The translations under genes were made by a program, and so were the position numbers. A DNA stretch of 64,000 nt, taken from positions 3,038,674 to 3,102,673 of the forward strand of contig NW_004457729.1 of the NCBI RefSeq assembly GCF_000203815.1. Reading direction: 5' to 3'. The stretch comes from Cavenderia fasciculata. Its lineage: Eukaryota > Evosea > Eumycetozoa > Acytosteliales > Cavenderiaceae. The notes beneath the pieces are model-generated. The model saw only the letters and a list, made by a program, of their open reading frames with translations, was not told the DNA's origin and did not search any database. Positions 24,490 to 35,393 of the stretch are shown here, piece after piece; the first letter of the stretch is position 1; each line of letters starts with the position of its first letter.

Positions 24490-24541
24490 ATGAGTAGTGG
24501 ATCAATTACAGAAACTGCAAATGAATTGACAGGTGATTTAG
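24118..24541. repeat. Segmental duplication, copy B
   Basis: This segment aligns with 20166-20750. The first 185 bases match the TMEM256 exon almost base for base (one clear difference is ggaactgc for ggacctgc). A deletion of about 150 bases then removes the 5' half of that exon. After it the intergenic region and the GCKR start are retained, here leading into the intact gene. Together with copy A this shows reciprocal loss after duplication. Confidence 0.85.
24165..24310 (-). pseudogene. Truncated TMEM256/DUF423 copy
   Basis: This is a minus-strand fragment corresponding to the middle and 3' part of TMEM256 exon 1 (YYHLINS...VLTDNRKL region). It lacks the start codon, the GAFGGHGL motif and exon 2, so it cannot encode the family domain. 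It is very similar to the intact copy, implying a fairly recent event. Confidence 0.8.
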
Positions 24542-26331
24542 ACTGTATCTCATCGTTGGAGATGCTTAGATTGTTTAGATCGACCGATGCACAGATATTC
24601 AGTGGATACAAGTCATTCATTGGTATGAATGATAGTCAATTCATAGAATCGATGGCATCAATGATCAAGTCTATTCGTAGTATTGTCAATAGTGATGATA
24701 ATGAATCGAAGCGAATGGTTGACTTTGTCATGTCAGGTGCTGGTACTAGTGGTCGTCTTGCCTTTTTTGTGGCACGTACATTCAATAGATACATTGAACA
24801 ACATATGTCTGACAAGAAGCAAGCTGTCAGATTCAACTATCTGATTGCTGGAGGTGACAGATCACTTACGGTCGGTATTGAAGGTGCCGAAGACGATACT
24901 GTTGCAGCCATCAAAGACATTCAATCAGTGTTGGACAATAGAAAGAACACTACACTCGTATACATTGGTATTACATGTGGTTTCAGTGCACCCTACGTAG
25001 CTGCACAGATCGACTATCTCCTCAACACTGTCAAAGGCAACCATATCGTTTCGCTCATGGGATTCAACCCGTTGGACAGAGCTAGAAAGATCAAGATTGA
25101 ACAATGGGACCGTTCATTCAACGACGTTGCACTCAACCTCTACCAACGTGCACTCGAGACACCATCACAATTCTTTTTCATCAACCCTGTCATTGGCCCA
25201 GAACCACTGACTGGATCCACTCGTATGAAGTCTGGATCAGCCACTAAAATACTCTTGGAAGTACTCTTTGCACTTTCACTCAATGATGGGAAAAATCAAG
25301 ATGGTAAATCCGACTTGGTGTATGCCATTCAACATAAATTCAACCTATACGAACAAGCATATAGATCAACCTACAGATACATTGATGAGTTGGCACCAAT
25401 TATTGATAGTGTTGGAGCGTCACTCAAGAATAATGGACATTTATACTATATCGCCAGTGATAGTATGGGTATTGTTGGATTCATTGACGCTTCAGAGACA
25501 GTCCCTACATTTGGTGCTGGTAACTTGGATGTGCGTGGCTTCATTTTAGATGACGAGCAAGGTCGTCAAGGATGGAGTATTATGGATAACCTCCAGGGAG
25601 ATGTATCATATATCTCTGAACAATACAAAATCAGTCAATCACATTTACAACAATCAATAATCCCAACCATCACTAGTGACGACACTGTCCTCATCACCAT
25701 CAGTCCAAACCAACACCACAATTTAAATGTTATCATTAATATCATTGAAACACTCAACAAACAATCAATTAAACCAAATGTACTATTATATCTAAATGAA
25801 AAGGAAAATGATAAGGTTTCATCATCATCAACTATTACTACCCAATTCAAAAAATTAAATGTCAATTTAATATCGATTGATTTGAATTTGGATGAACAAG
25901 AGTTGATCAAGGGTATTAATAGTTATCATGAAATGTCGTTAAAGTGGATTTATAATGCATTGACAACTGGTGGATTTGTTTTAAAAGGAAAGGTTTATGG
26001 CAATAGAATGATTGATCTTGGATTAACCAACAACAAGCTTTTCTACAGGTCATGTGGTATTGTCGAAAGTTTGATGAAGGTTGATTCCCAACGTGCAAGA
26101 GACTGTATTCTACGTGCTATTTATTCAATCAATGACCAAGACACTATTCCCCAACACATTATCGATGCTGCCATCTACACACATATCGATCACGCCAACA
26201 TCAACCAAATTCGTCATGTTGTTCCAGTTGCTCTTCTCTTGGCATCAAATAAATTCCAATCACCAACATCTATTCGTGAATCAATTAAATTACAACCAAT
26301 CATTAAATTACATTTAAATCAAATCAAATAA
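24490..26331 (+). CDS. gckr: Glucokinase regulatory protein (GCKR)-like double-SIS protein
   Basis: This single-exon gene of 613 residues is close to human GCKR (625). It has LTGDLDCISSLEMLRLFRST, then the first SIS domain with the sugar-phosphate loop SGAGTSGRLAFFVARTFNRY at about 82-101. LIAGGDRSLTVGIEGAEDD and NPVIGPEPLTGSTRMKSGSA follow, the latter being the MurQ/GCKR signature. A second SIS domain and an alpha-helical cap region complete the protein (IVGFIDASETVPTFGA, GNLDVRGFIL, NRMIDLGLTNNKLFYRSCGI). In mammals GCKR binds fructose 6-phosphate or fructose 1-phosphate and inhibits glucokinase in the nucleus. Bacterial MurQ is about half this length, so the double-SIS layout favours GCKR over an etherase. 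A GA tract directly precedes the ATG. Confidence 0.9.
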   Translation: MSSGSITETANELTGDLDCISSLEMLRLFRSTDAQIFSGYKSFIGMNDSQFIESMASMIKSIRSIVNSDDNESKRMVDFVMSGAGTSGRLAFFVARTFNRYIEQHMSDKKQAVRFNYLIAGGDRSLTVGIEGAEDDTVAAIKDIQSVLDNRKNTTLVYIGITCGFSAPYVAAQIDYLLNTVKGNHIVSLMGFNPLDRARKIKIEQWDRSFNDVALNLYQRALETPSQFFFINPVIGPEPLTGSTRMKSGSATKILLEVLFALSLNDGKNQDGKSDLVYAIQHKFNLYEQAYRSTYRYIDELAPIIDSVGASLKNNGHLYYIASDSMGIVGFIDASETVPTFGAGNLDVRGFILDDEQGRQGWSIMDNLQGDVSYISEQYKISQSHLQQSIIPTITSDDTVLITISPNQHHNLNVIINIIETLNKQSIKPNVLLYLNEKENDKVSSSSTITTQFKKLNVNLISIDLNLDEQELIKGINSYHEMSLKWIYNALTTGGFVLKGKVYGNRMIDLGLTNNKLFYRSCGIVESLMKVDSQRARDCILRAIYSINDQDTIPQHIIDAAIYTHIDHANINQIRHVVPVALLLASNKFQSPTSIRESIKLQPIIKLHLNQIK

Positions 26332-26608
26332 ATTAATAAATAAATATAAAATATAAATATAAATATTTAATTTATTTAAATGTTTGGAGATAATCGCATA
26401 ATAATAATTTATTATTTGTTTTTGTGAATTTTTGAATTTCTTCTTCTTCTTCTTTGTACAATAAGTACTAAGGGAATTAGATAATGATGATGATTGGATG
26501 TTGAGCAATGAAATAATATTTACAAAATATTATACATTCTTTGTTTGTTTGTATTATTGGTATGTGTGGATGGTAATATTACTATTATTTCAGGTTGATT
26601 ATTACTAT

Positions 26609-28158
26609 TTAAATCTTTTTTGATGGTAAATATTGTCTGATCTTATCTTTCAAGAGATCAGATTGGTAGGTAACAAATTCACGACCGACAGCATCGACCG
26701 ATTTCTCGAAAATATCAACAGCCATGTTGTAGAGTGAAATGTCGATAGCATTCAAACGTTTGATCTTTTCGATTACATTTGGATCAATGTCTTCAACCTT
26801 GAGACGTTGTGTTCCAGTATTGATCTTTGAAAATCTAATTGCTTGGAATCCTGTATAATGTGTCAATAATACTAAACTTTCTGGGAATTTCTCTGTTAAT
26901 CCAACATATTTATATACACTATATAGAGAAATGAAAATAAATTAATAAACAAATAAAATAATAATTCTTTTTTTTTTTTTTTTTTCGATTTGATTTCATA
27001 CTATTGAAGATGATAATGAGAACATTTTGAAAGGAATTCTGGATTGTCGTTTGTGTCTGTGGATGCAATACCACACAACATATGAGCCTGTTCATTGGTT
27101 GCAGCACCAGTGTGATCCAACCAATCGTCCAAAGTATATTTCATTGATAAGGCGTGACCTGGGTCACGACGATTTTGACGATGGTAGTAATAGTGAGAGA
27201 TGACTCTGTCGACGGGTTCACGAAGCATGGTCATGTAGCTGTATGGGTTCATCTCCTCCGACGCCAATACACCTAGACGACCTGGTTGCTCGGCCTCGTA
27301 GTAGTGGTGCAATCCAAATCGAATGTGACCATAGATGATGTTGAGATAGGAGATGTATTGCACTTCTTGGTAGGATGGACGCATCCAAAAGTGGTGAAAC
27401 TTGTCACGACGTTCATTTCTCTTGAATATGTTGGCGAGGGATGATCCGCCCGTCTTGGGAACATGAACGAAAATGTATGGGTGTGGCATGAGGAATGGGT
27501 TCTTGGTAGGGTCCTGTTTCCACTCCATACTGTTTTTAAAGTCGGCCGATGAGTTGGCATTGAGTGGGTACATGGGATAAGCTTCGCGATCAACGTATGG
27601 CACGGCTGCGTATTCGTCGATTTTAATACCCGATTGCATGAGACTCTCGACAAAGGCAACCTCACGGTTGACGTCCGATATGACCAACTCTTGGATTCGA
27701 AGTCTCTCGTCTTCGGTCTGTTTGCTAGCCAATGCCTTTTCACGGTTAGCTTCCATCTGCTCCTCGTCGGTCAGTCTCTTTCGACGACGGTCGACAATCT
27801 TGGGCGACCAATATTGCAAAGCAACGTCTCTTGCATTGTCGTCGTTGAGGTATCGGTTCTCTGGGTTGGCATGTCTTCTCTTTTGTCTATAGTGTGTGGC
27901 AGTGCCAAGAGCTCTGTCTAAATTCTCTCGCATCTCTTCAGGTGTCGGTTGTTTGGATGCCTGTCCCGTCACGGTTGCCTGTCCTTGTCTCTGTCCAACC
28001 ACACTACTACCACCACCATCCTTTTGACTCATATTCGATATGAGGATCATTGTAATGACGACAAATGCCACACATGCAACCAACAACTGCCTCGTCAACG
28101 TGAACCCTCCACTACTTCGTCCACCACTTGTTCCAAAGTTTAATCTATTTTTATTCAT
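26609..28158 (-). CDS. Type II membrane sulfotransferase (Sulfotransfer_2 family)
   Basis: Two exons, 28158-27002 and 26918-26609, join in phase and give 488 residues. Residues about 22-44 (LTRQLLVACVAFVVITMILI) form a signal anchor, so the catalytic part faces the Golgi lumen. The PAPS 5'-phosphosulfate loop is IFVHVPKTGGSSLANIFKRN, and the 3'-phosphate site is MLREPVDRVISHYYYHRQNR. A pattern GHIRFGLHHYYE lies between them. This arrangement matches the heparan sulfate 2-O / uronyl sulfotransferase-like family. The natural acceptor in amoebae is unknown; sulfated glycans of glycoproteins are likely. An A-rich run lies in the intron. A CT (GA on the coding strand) tract abuts the start codon. 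Confidence 0.86.
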
Positions 28159-28499
28159 CTCTCTCTCTCTCTCTCTCTCTCTTCGTCACTTCTTCTACCT
28201 TTTCTTTCTTGTCTACTTGTCGGGGAATGATATGTATTTTAGAACATTAAATAAGATAGATAAGATAGATAGATAAATTTGTGTAAGATGAAAGAGAAAT
28301 TTACAAAAGGTCAAACAATGAATCACCAATTTTTAGGCGACGTTTTCTGCGATTGTGATGAGCTGGATTCTTTCTTTGTTTTTGAAAAAATCTATCATGC
28401 AAGCCGAATTCCGCTCTTTGACGGTTGTCGAGCTTGCTGAAAAAGCCCAATAACTTTCGTTAAACACAAAGATCATTTATTTTTGTTTATTTAATTTAA
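28159..28499. other. Spacer between sulfotransferase start and helical-repeat gene end
   Basis: The GA leader of the sulfotransferase gene occupies 28159-28185. The rest is AT-rich with GATA repeats near 28255-28275. No gene or RNA was recognised. Confidence 0.5.
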
Positions 28500-31120
28500 T
28501 TAATTAATTTTATTTCCTTTAAACCATTTTTTACTCATAGTATTGTAAAGAATGACATTGATTTGTTGACGAGTTTTGTTCTTTTCTTCTTCTTGATTAT
28601 AAATTAAAGGTACAAAAGATAGATATCTTTCAACAAATTCGATGATGGTTTCAATCGCCATTTTCAAATCATTTGTCATTATCATCGTTGTACTCGATGT
28701 CAATTTAATAATATCCAATAGATTGATAATGTTTTCAATCTTAAACGCTCCAGCATCCACCAATTCTCCAACATTTGGTATTTGCAAATATTGTTTGATA
28801 GCAAATTGAATTGAACCACCAAACACCGACACTACACTATCAAAGCGACCAATAAAGATTATATTCTTTGTCCAGTCTTGAATATCCTCCTTGTCAAAGT
28901 CTATGAAACTCGTTATCATCTGGAAATAATCATTTCTTGTACTCGATCTTCTTATCGTCTCCATTTAATTGCAGTAATGTGATGATAAAGCTGACAATAC
29001 CGCAATTAGCAGCAAATAGTTCTAAACTTTGAATATTATGATCATCGTCATTCCTTTCAGGTTCATCTATGGTCATTTCTTGATCTTCTTCTTCTTCTTC
29101 ATCTTCATCTTCATCTTGGTTGGAATACTGGTGATCTAGTAAAAGAGCTAGAAATTGACGATATTGCAATGCGTAGGATTGTTTAAAACCTTCAAATACT
29201 CGCTCGACGTCCAAGTTAACAGCAGGTGCGACTGCTTGGAGGAGATGATGGAGTGAACGAGTCACCAAGATAAAGGATGGAATCCTATTTTTGAATTGAT
29301 CTAGTGACACATCAAACTCTGAAAACCGTTTGTCAAGCATTACTATGTGGAAAATACCAAAGACGCCACCGAAATAGTCGAAACGATTATCTGATAGGGA
29401 ATCAAAATATTTTGGGTCATTGCTGATTGACGACAAGAGATATGGGATGATTGCAAATGATTCGTGGAAGTTTCGGAATTTGACAAGGTGTATGGCTAGG
29501 CACCAAGCATATGGATAAATCTGTTGCCAAGGGACCACTTTAACAATCTCGTGCAATAATAAAAGAGTTTGCTGAATGTAATCAACCATTTCTTCGTTGC
29601 TATACTTTTCACGATTTCTTCTCAACAAACAAGATGAAGAATTTACTTGTCTCGAGTCGATTTCATCCGATACAAAGTCGACTTCCAATACAGAGTAAAT
29701 ATGTTTCATCAATCTTGAAAGGTAAACCGAGATGGAAATATTTTCATCTCCCGAGAATTGAATGAGTTTCCCTAACCCTTTTACAATGTACAATTGATTG
29801 TAATAACTATTTGTGTCGAGTTGCTCCTTTAAAATTGTATGATTCAATATCTGTCGAATGGATTTCACAACAAGTCTCTTGTCTGAAACATTGGGGGAAA
29901 TCAGACAAAGTATATCAACAACATGTGGTGTGTAAAACAAATTGTTTTTGGTAGGTTTCTGGAGAATTGACAATTGGCGTTATCAATCTTGAACAATCCT
30001 ATAAATAAATAAAAAAGATTATTATTAATATTAAAATATAATTAATTATATTTTAACTTTGTAAATGTATATACACTTACAAAGTTTGGAATAACGGCTC
30101 GTATACAAGATAAAGGACAAACTAATAAACCAAATTGTAACATATTTACTATGATATCAAATATATCGTCTTTAAAGAGTAGAAATAACCTATCTCTCTT
30201 GATATGACATTGTATATAAGAAAAATAATAAAGAAAATTTTCTAGCATGTCGCCCAATTCAGGTCCTTTACTAGTAAGCGATGCCATCGATTTGACCACA
30301 AACCCAAAAAATGATTCATCATTACCCATCAAGTCTGTGATTGTCTTGCAAAAAGGGATGTGAGAAGCATACTGAGCATTAAAAAGTGTCTCTACATGAA
30401 TGGTCCTCTCTATTTCAAACCCCAACTGAATTGATTGATACATCAACATAAAGCCTGTCCTTTGGACAGAGTATTCATGTTTCATCGTATTGTTTATAAA
30501 TTCTATCAATTCATTCCATTCATCACCAACTAGAAATATTTAAAATTATTAGTGTTGTGACGACAGTTATGACGAACAATCAATCTACATACCTTGTTGT
30601 GCAATATGAATAATATTTATACAATTCTGGGCTTGATTTAAATCACGGTGACTTTGTTGTTCATCTAACCAATTAAATGGTTTGTTGAGATATTCTAAAA
30701 TCTCTTTTTTTATCCTTTGTTTTAGTTCTCTTGATACTTGTAGTGCTGGTGCTGTTGCTTTTACAAATACTTGAGATAGTGCTTTAATTGATGCACTATG
30801 GATCGTTATATCTTTATTGGCAGTCTATATTTATATATATATGTTGATAATGATAATATTGTTGTGGTTAGATATGATGATCTTCTACTCTTTCATTCAT
30901 CAATCAGTTAATTTCAACGACATACCTTTTTCTTTGTTTGTGGTGGTGCACCATTTGCAAGTAGATAAAGTAACCATATCACTTTTTGTTCTGTATTCTT
31001 TGAGAGTAGTAGTATTGTTTTTTGATTTGGAAGAGCATGTTCTTTATTCTGCACTTCCACTTCTACTTCTTTAAAATACTTGATAACATCAGATATGAAC
31101 TTTCCTGTTGGCATATCCAT
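28500..31120 (-). CDS. Unidentified alpha-helical (ARM/HEAT-like) protein, apparent frame break near its 3' end
   Basis: The exons are about 31120-30926 (MDMPTGKFISDVIKYFKEVE), 30824-30593, 30529-30081 and 29958 onward. They join in phase with GT..AG introns. The predicted protein is almost entirely helical, with an acidic stretch EDEDEEEEEDQE near 29080-29120, suggesting ARM/HEAT-type repeats, but I do not recognise the family. The long fourth exon ends at 28930. The following 154 codons (METIRRSSTRNDYFQMITSF, to 28500) lie in another frame and overlap it at 28930-28964. This could be a very short intron (for example GTACAA...ACGAG, 34 nt, which restores phase), a sequencing error, or a real frameshift. 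The downstream part looks maintained, so the two are annotated together. Confidence 0.6.
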
Positions 31121-31309
31121 TTCTCCGTCACAGCTACGTAGCTCTATTGGCCTTTAATTAGCTGCAAAAACAATAACTCTTACAAAATGTTATTATTATT
31201 CAGAATTTTAAAATTAAAATATATTAATCATTTTCTTTTATTTTTGATTAATTCACAACAAATGACTAGGGAATTATAATTGATGTAATTCTATCTTGTT
31301 TGGTTTGGG

Positions 31310-33141
31310 TTATGAAAAATAATAAATAGATGGTGATAGGAAACTATCGGCTCTGATATCACCTTTATAATCACTGTAGAAATAATCTTTTAATGATTTT
31401 GATTGTCGGACATAATCAGATTGGTCGATCGGTGGTTTGGAATGGTCCAATACCAAGTATTGTACAGTATCACTTTGCAATAATGAATTGTATAGTTGTG
31501 TAGCATCATTATATCCAAACCTGTTACCTGATACATCCAGCACTTTGATTGACTTGTTTTGTTGGAACGCATGCTCAAACTCGTCGCACCATTCCAAATG
31601 ATTGTCTCTGATTGACAGTGTTTTAATGGTTTTAGTATTTGCAATCATCTTGCAGAATGATGGTACATATGATCGATGAATAGTCTCTTCTGTCAGTACC
31701 AACGTAGTGATGGTTTGGTTGTGCTGCATCTCATCAAAAAACCTCGAACAGATAATGTGAGAGAGATACGACAGACCAAGATATTCAATGGTCGTATTGT
31801 TTTCCCAAATAGCGCGGAACGGCCATTCAAAACTTGGTATTGTTACAATGTCCTTGTTTTTTTTCGAGTAATCATTAAAGTATAAATGTTTATAATAATC
31901 TTTGAGCAAGAGTCGTTTGAGAGTGGTGTTTTCCTCCAATGCATCACAAATCCATTCCCAGTTTGACGATTCTTCTTCTTCTTCTTCTCCTTCTTCTTCT
32001 TCTTTTTCTTTTTTTTCGTCGTCTTGGTCGCCGACCGCGTATGAATCATACGTTTCAATGGTTTGACAGCTGCTTGCAATACCACCATTTTCCTCTCTTG
32101 GCAACAGTATGATAGATACTTCGAGTGATTCCAACTTTGAATCTTCCAATGTTATCAAGTCATACAATTCCGACAATTCGACATAGTCATCATCCAACGA
32201 GATGTGTTTGATGTGAGGTTCGAGTCGATCAAACATGTCTTTGTACTGACAGTGTACAAGGTCGCGGTAATACCCGCCACCCTGAAAGAGACAGACATAG
32301 CTTGGTTTGAGATGATCGAATAACTCGGCGTTGTCCGCTAACTGTCTATTGTGTATGGCCACGGTACTATGATTCGGAGTGAACCCGTGCATTTTAACAG
32401 ACCAACTACCATCCCACAACAAATCTTGTTCACCAAGTTCCAATAACATTGTCGTCTTTATATGTGGCGCCAACACGAGTATTTCATTCATTCTCTTTGA
32501 TACAGAATCTAACCACGCACCTCTTGTCGTAATGTTGATAGTATCTAGTTGTGGTAATTGATCAATGATCTCTTTGTAATCAACTGTAATCTGTCGGCTT
32601 CCATATCATAGTCAGAATCGATATTATCCAATAACGTTCTCCAATGTATCTTTTGAATGTTGCAAGTGTGGTGAATAGAATACTGTTGTTGAAGAGGTAG
32701 AAAGACGTCCTTTTCGAACCTTCCTATAATGGTCAACTCTCTCCTTGTTCTTCTGACCACTTGAAACCACCATCTCGAGACCAATGCCAAGTCGATCAGA
32801 TAAGCGTGGCCGCGATGCTTGAAATCTTCCAACTCACCTCTATACAACAATCGACATATCTCGCTGTCTGATCTTAATGAAGAGTGTGTGTTTTGACTCA
32901 AACTATAGTGACAATTCCCATCATAGAATGGAGCACGCATCCTCTCTTCAAAACCATTTGATATTGTTCGACTACAAACATGAGCGTTGGTGTAAACGAT
33001 CAATCTATCAATAATGATAGCTTGTACATATAATGGTATAGAGGGTTGTTGATTAGAAGAAAAAGTATTCATAATCATTATTATGAATACACCTCCAATA
33101 ATTAAATTCACCACAAAGTAATAATCACCAAGTGCCACCAC
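31310..33141 (-). CDS. LRR/F-box-like dictyostelid protein, possibly frameshifted
   Basis: There are two overlapping frames. The first (33141 to 32545, 198 codons) starts with a hydrophobic stretch, then IPLYVQAIIIDRLIVYTNAH and DLALVSRWWFQVVRRTRREL, an F-box-like helical opening common in dictyostelid lineage families. The second (about 32600 to 31310) is open upstream of its ATG (TVDYKEIIDQLPQLDTINIT). It contains LRR-like units (TLSIRDNHLEW, IKVLDVSGNRFGYNDATQLY) and an acidic KEEEEGEEEEEE run. I could not find a phase-correct intron joining them. It is either a pseudogenising frameshift, a sequence error or an unusual intron. The function is unknown; a role in substrate recognition is only a guess from the fold. 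Confidence 0.5.
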
Positions 33142-34075
33142 TCAAATAAAAAAAAAAAACTACAACTTTAATTAAATAAAAGGGGGACAGATAACATCAC
33201 ACAACATTTATTGAAGAGATATAGTCAACAGTAAACCATTCATTGTAACAAAGGGTGTGGTGAGGCGCAGCAGCATTATATGAAATAGATGTAACAGAGT
33301 TGGTGTACCACAGCACGAATCAACAGTGGTTTGGTTGGTACCGTTGATTTGGTTGGCGTGCCTTCGATTTGGTTGTTGACTTGTTGACAGCAACCTGGCT
33401 AAATTTGTAATTACATGAGTAATATTGGTTTCCTCTACCTAAAATAAAGAGAATAGAATAAAATATATGAATTTTAAATATTTACTTACAAATACATCCT
33501 TGCTGATGGCATTATCGTACGATCAATACACGACTTATAACCTGTACTTATATTATTATTATCATCTGATTCCAACAAGACGATACGACAACCTCTCTCT
33601 GTTGCGAACAGAACGTGTTCTGTGGTCGGCTAAATTTTCTTTGACTCTTAAGGTATTCTCGTAACTTGATGCGCATTGGTGGGATGTCTCGAGTTACAAG
33701 TAGAGAGAGAACACGAGAAGAGATAATTCAGAGGATGGAAAAAAATTTTTAAAGTAAGAACTGTCAGGTTATCGTACATGAGCCAAGACGCAATTCTAAT
33801 TTAATTCATTTTTAATCTGTCGCCTATTTTTGAAATGGAATTCGAATATCAATGGAAATATCTTTTTAAAAATGATGAGGTCGATCCCGATATTTTTCAA
33901 TGCTGTTTAATTTTAATGATAATCTAGAATTATTCTATAGAGTGGTTCCGAGGCAACGAAATGGTTCTACAACATTATAAATTGATCATATATTTCACAA
34001 GTTCAAATAAATATACATCTATTAATCTACATATACTTATATATATAATTGAACAACATACATACATATTTTAGA
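33142..34075. other. Gene-free spacer upstream of the GPI-type surface protein gene
   Basis: No supported gene is present. Short open frames up to 65 codons occur on both strands. Around 33300-33380 ttggttg-type words recur. The right part is AT-rich and includes the likely promoter of the gene at 34076. Confidence 0.45.
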
Positions 34076-34930
34076 ATGAATAGAATCTTATTATTTGTAG
34101 CCATTGCATTATTGGCTTGTTTCGCTTTGTCGATCAATGCACAAGACATTGATAGTACTTCTGACAAGTCTGCTGCTGTCAACATTGACAGTACCTCTGA
34201 CAAGGTCCAAGCCGCCGCTGCTGCCGATATTGTAGTCGTCCAACAAGGAGAACCAGCCAAGAAGGTTCGTTTCACCGCCATTGACTCTTCCGCCACCTCG
34301 TCGGATGGTAGACATGATGGAAGACACTCTGCATCAACTGGAAGTTTCAGTGGAACAGGATGTCCAAACGCTGCACCAAAGGGAAAGAAGGTCAAATTCA
34401 CTGCTACTGATACAGACACCTCTGGAACCAGTGGAAGTGCTAGTGGATGCAACTATGGTGGTGGTGAGGAACAACTCGACGGTCACAACGACGGCAAGCA
34501 TGACGGCAAGACATCAACCACCGATGGTAAGACCAGTTTCAGTGCCTCTGGATCATCTGGCAAGTACAGTGGAAGTGGAAGTGGAAGCGGAAGTGGAAGT
34601 GGAAGTGGAAGTGGAAGTGGAAGTGGAAGTGGAAGTGGAATTGTCTCAACCAGTCACGACACTACGGCCGACTCTTCATCGACCACTGCCAGCCCAACTG
34701 GTACCGGTTCCGGAAACAACGACAAGGTATCTACCTTGGGTGATTGGGCCGGTCGTCACAAGAAGAATAACACCACCCCACGTGGTTTGACCACCGGTGG
34801 TACCGAAGAGTCTGCCCCAAACACCAACTTTATCCAAGATCTCGATGACTATTACATTCACAGTTCGTCGACCCAAGTCGTCGCTTCATTGGTTGTTATT
34901 TCAACCTTTTTAATTGCTGTCTTGATTTAA
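34076..34930 (+). CDS. Secreted Ser/Gly-rich protein with GPI-anchor-type C-terminus
   Basis: The protein has 284 residues when started at 34076 (MNRILLFVAIALLACFALSI), a good signal peptide ending near SINAQD. An upstream in-frame ATG at 34049 would put polar residues before the signal and is less likely. Two related segments, KKVRFTAIDSSATSS and KKVKFTATDTDTSGTS, follow, together with HDGRH and HDGKH repeats. Next comes an uninterrupted Gly-Ser run coded at about 34570-34640. The C-terminus (VVASLVVISTFLIAVLI) is hydrophobic and ends abruptly, typical of GPI-attachment signals. No enzymatic domain is seen. It probably sits on the cell surface or in the extracellular matrix. C-ending codons suggest high expression. 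Confidence 0.75.
   Translation: MNRILLFVAIALLACFALSINAQDIDSTSDKSAAVNIDSTSDKVQAAAAADIVVVQQGEPAKKVRFTAIDSSATSSDGRHDGRHSASTGSFSGTGCPNAAPKGKKVKFTATDTDTSGTSGSASGCNYGGGEEQLDGHNDGKHDGKTSTTDGKTSFSASGSSGKYSGSGSGSGSGSGSGSGSGSGSGSGIVSTSHDTTADSSSTTASPTGTGSGNNDKVSTLGDWAGRHKKNNTTPRGLTTGGTEESAPNTNFIQDLDDYYIHSSSTQVVASLVVISTFLIAVLI
34570..34641 (+). repeat. (GGAAGT)n hexanucleotide repeat coding (Gly-Ser)n
   Basis: There are about twelve copies of ggaagt with one ggaagc variant, inside the GPI-type gene. The repeat length is a multiple of three, so length changes keep the frame. It is likely polymorphic between strains. Confidence 0.85.
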
Positions 34931-35393
34931 AATATATAATAAATTAATAGCAATAGTAACCAACCAACTACTATTACATGTACACATCTATTTTGTAAGA
35001 ATTAATAAATAAATAAATAAAAAAATATTCTTCTATACAGAATCAATTTCCTCAAGCTTCAGTGCATATTGACAAGATGGTTAATTTATTTTATACAGTA
35101 ATAAATATATTATCAAACCCTCAGACTTGAAGAGTGTGATTCAATTTTCAAAAGATGTCTACCTTAAATAATATCCAAGACTGGATAATTGTTACAATTA
35201 AAATATAGTAATAATTGATGGATTATTACTATAGTAAATTTATTCAATTTAAAGTTTTAAAAGAAGGTTATTATTATCGTGATTCTTGTTGTTTTGTTAT
35301 ATTACAAACGGGACGGGTCGTGTATTTAAAATATGTATGTATATATGTATGGGTTTAAATGTACAAAAATAAAAGGGTTGTTTGGGATTAATA
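34931..35393. other. Spacer, 3' ends of convergent genes
   Basis: This is the shared 3' region of the GPI-type protein gene (+) and the CRAL-TRIO gene (-). It is AT-rich with AAATAAATAAATA repeats near 35004-35025. No gene was seen. Confidence 0.5.
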
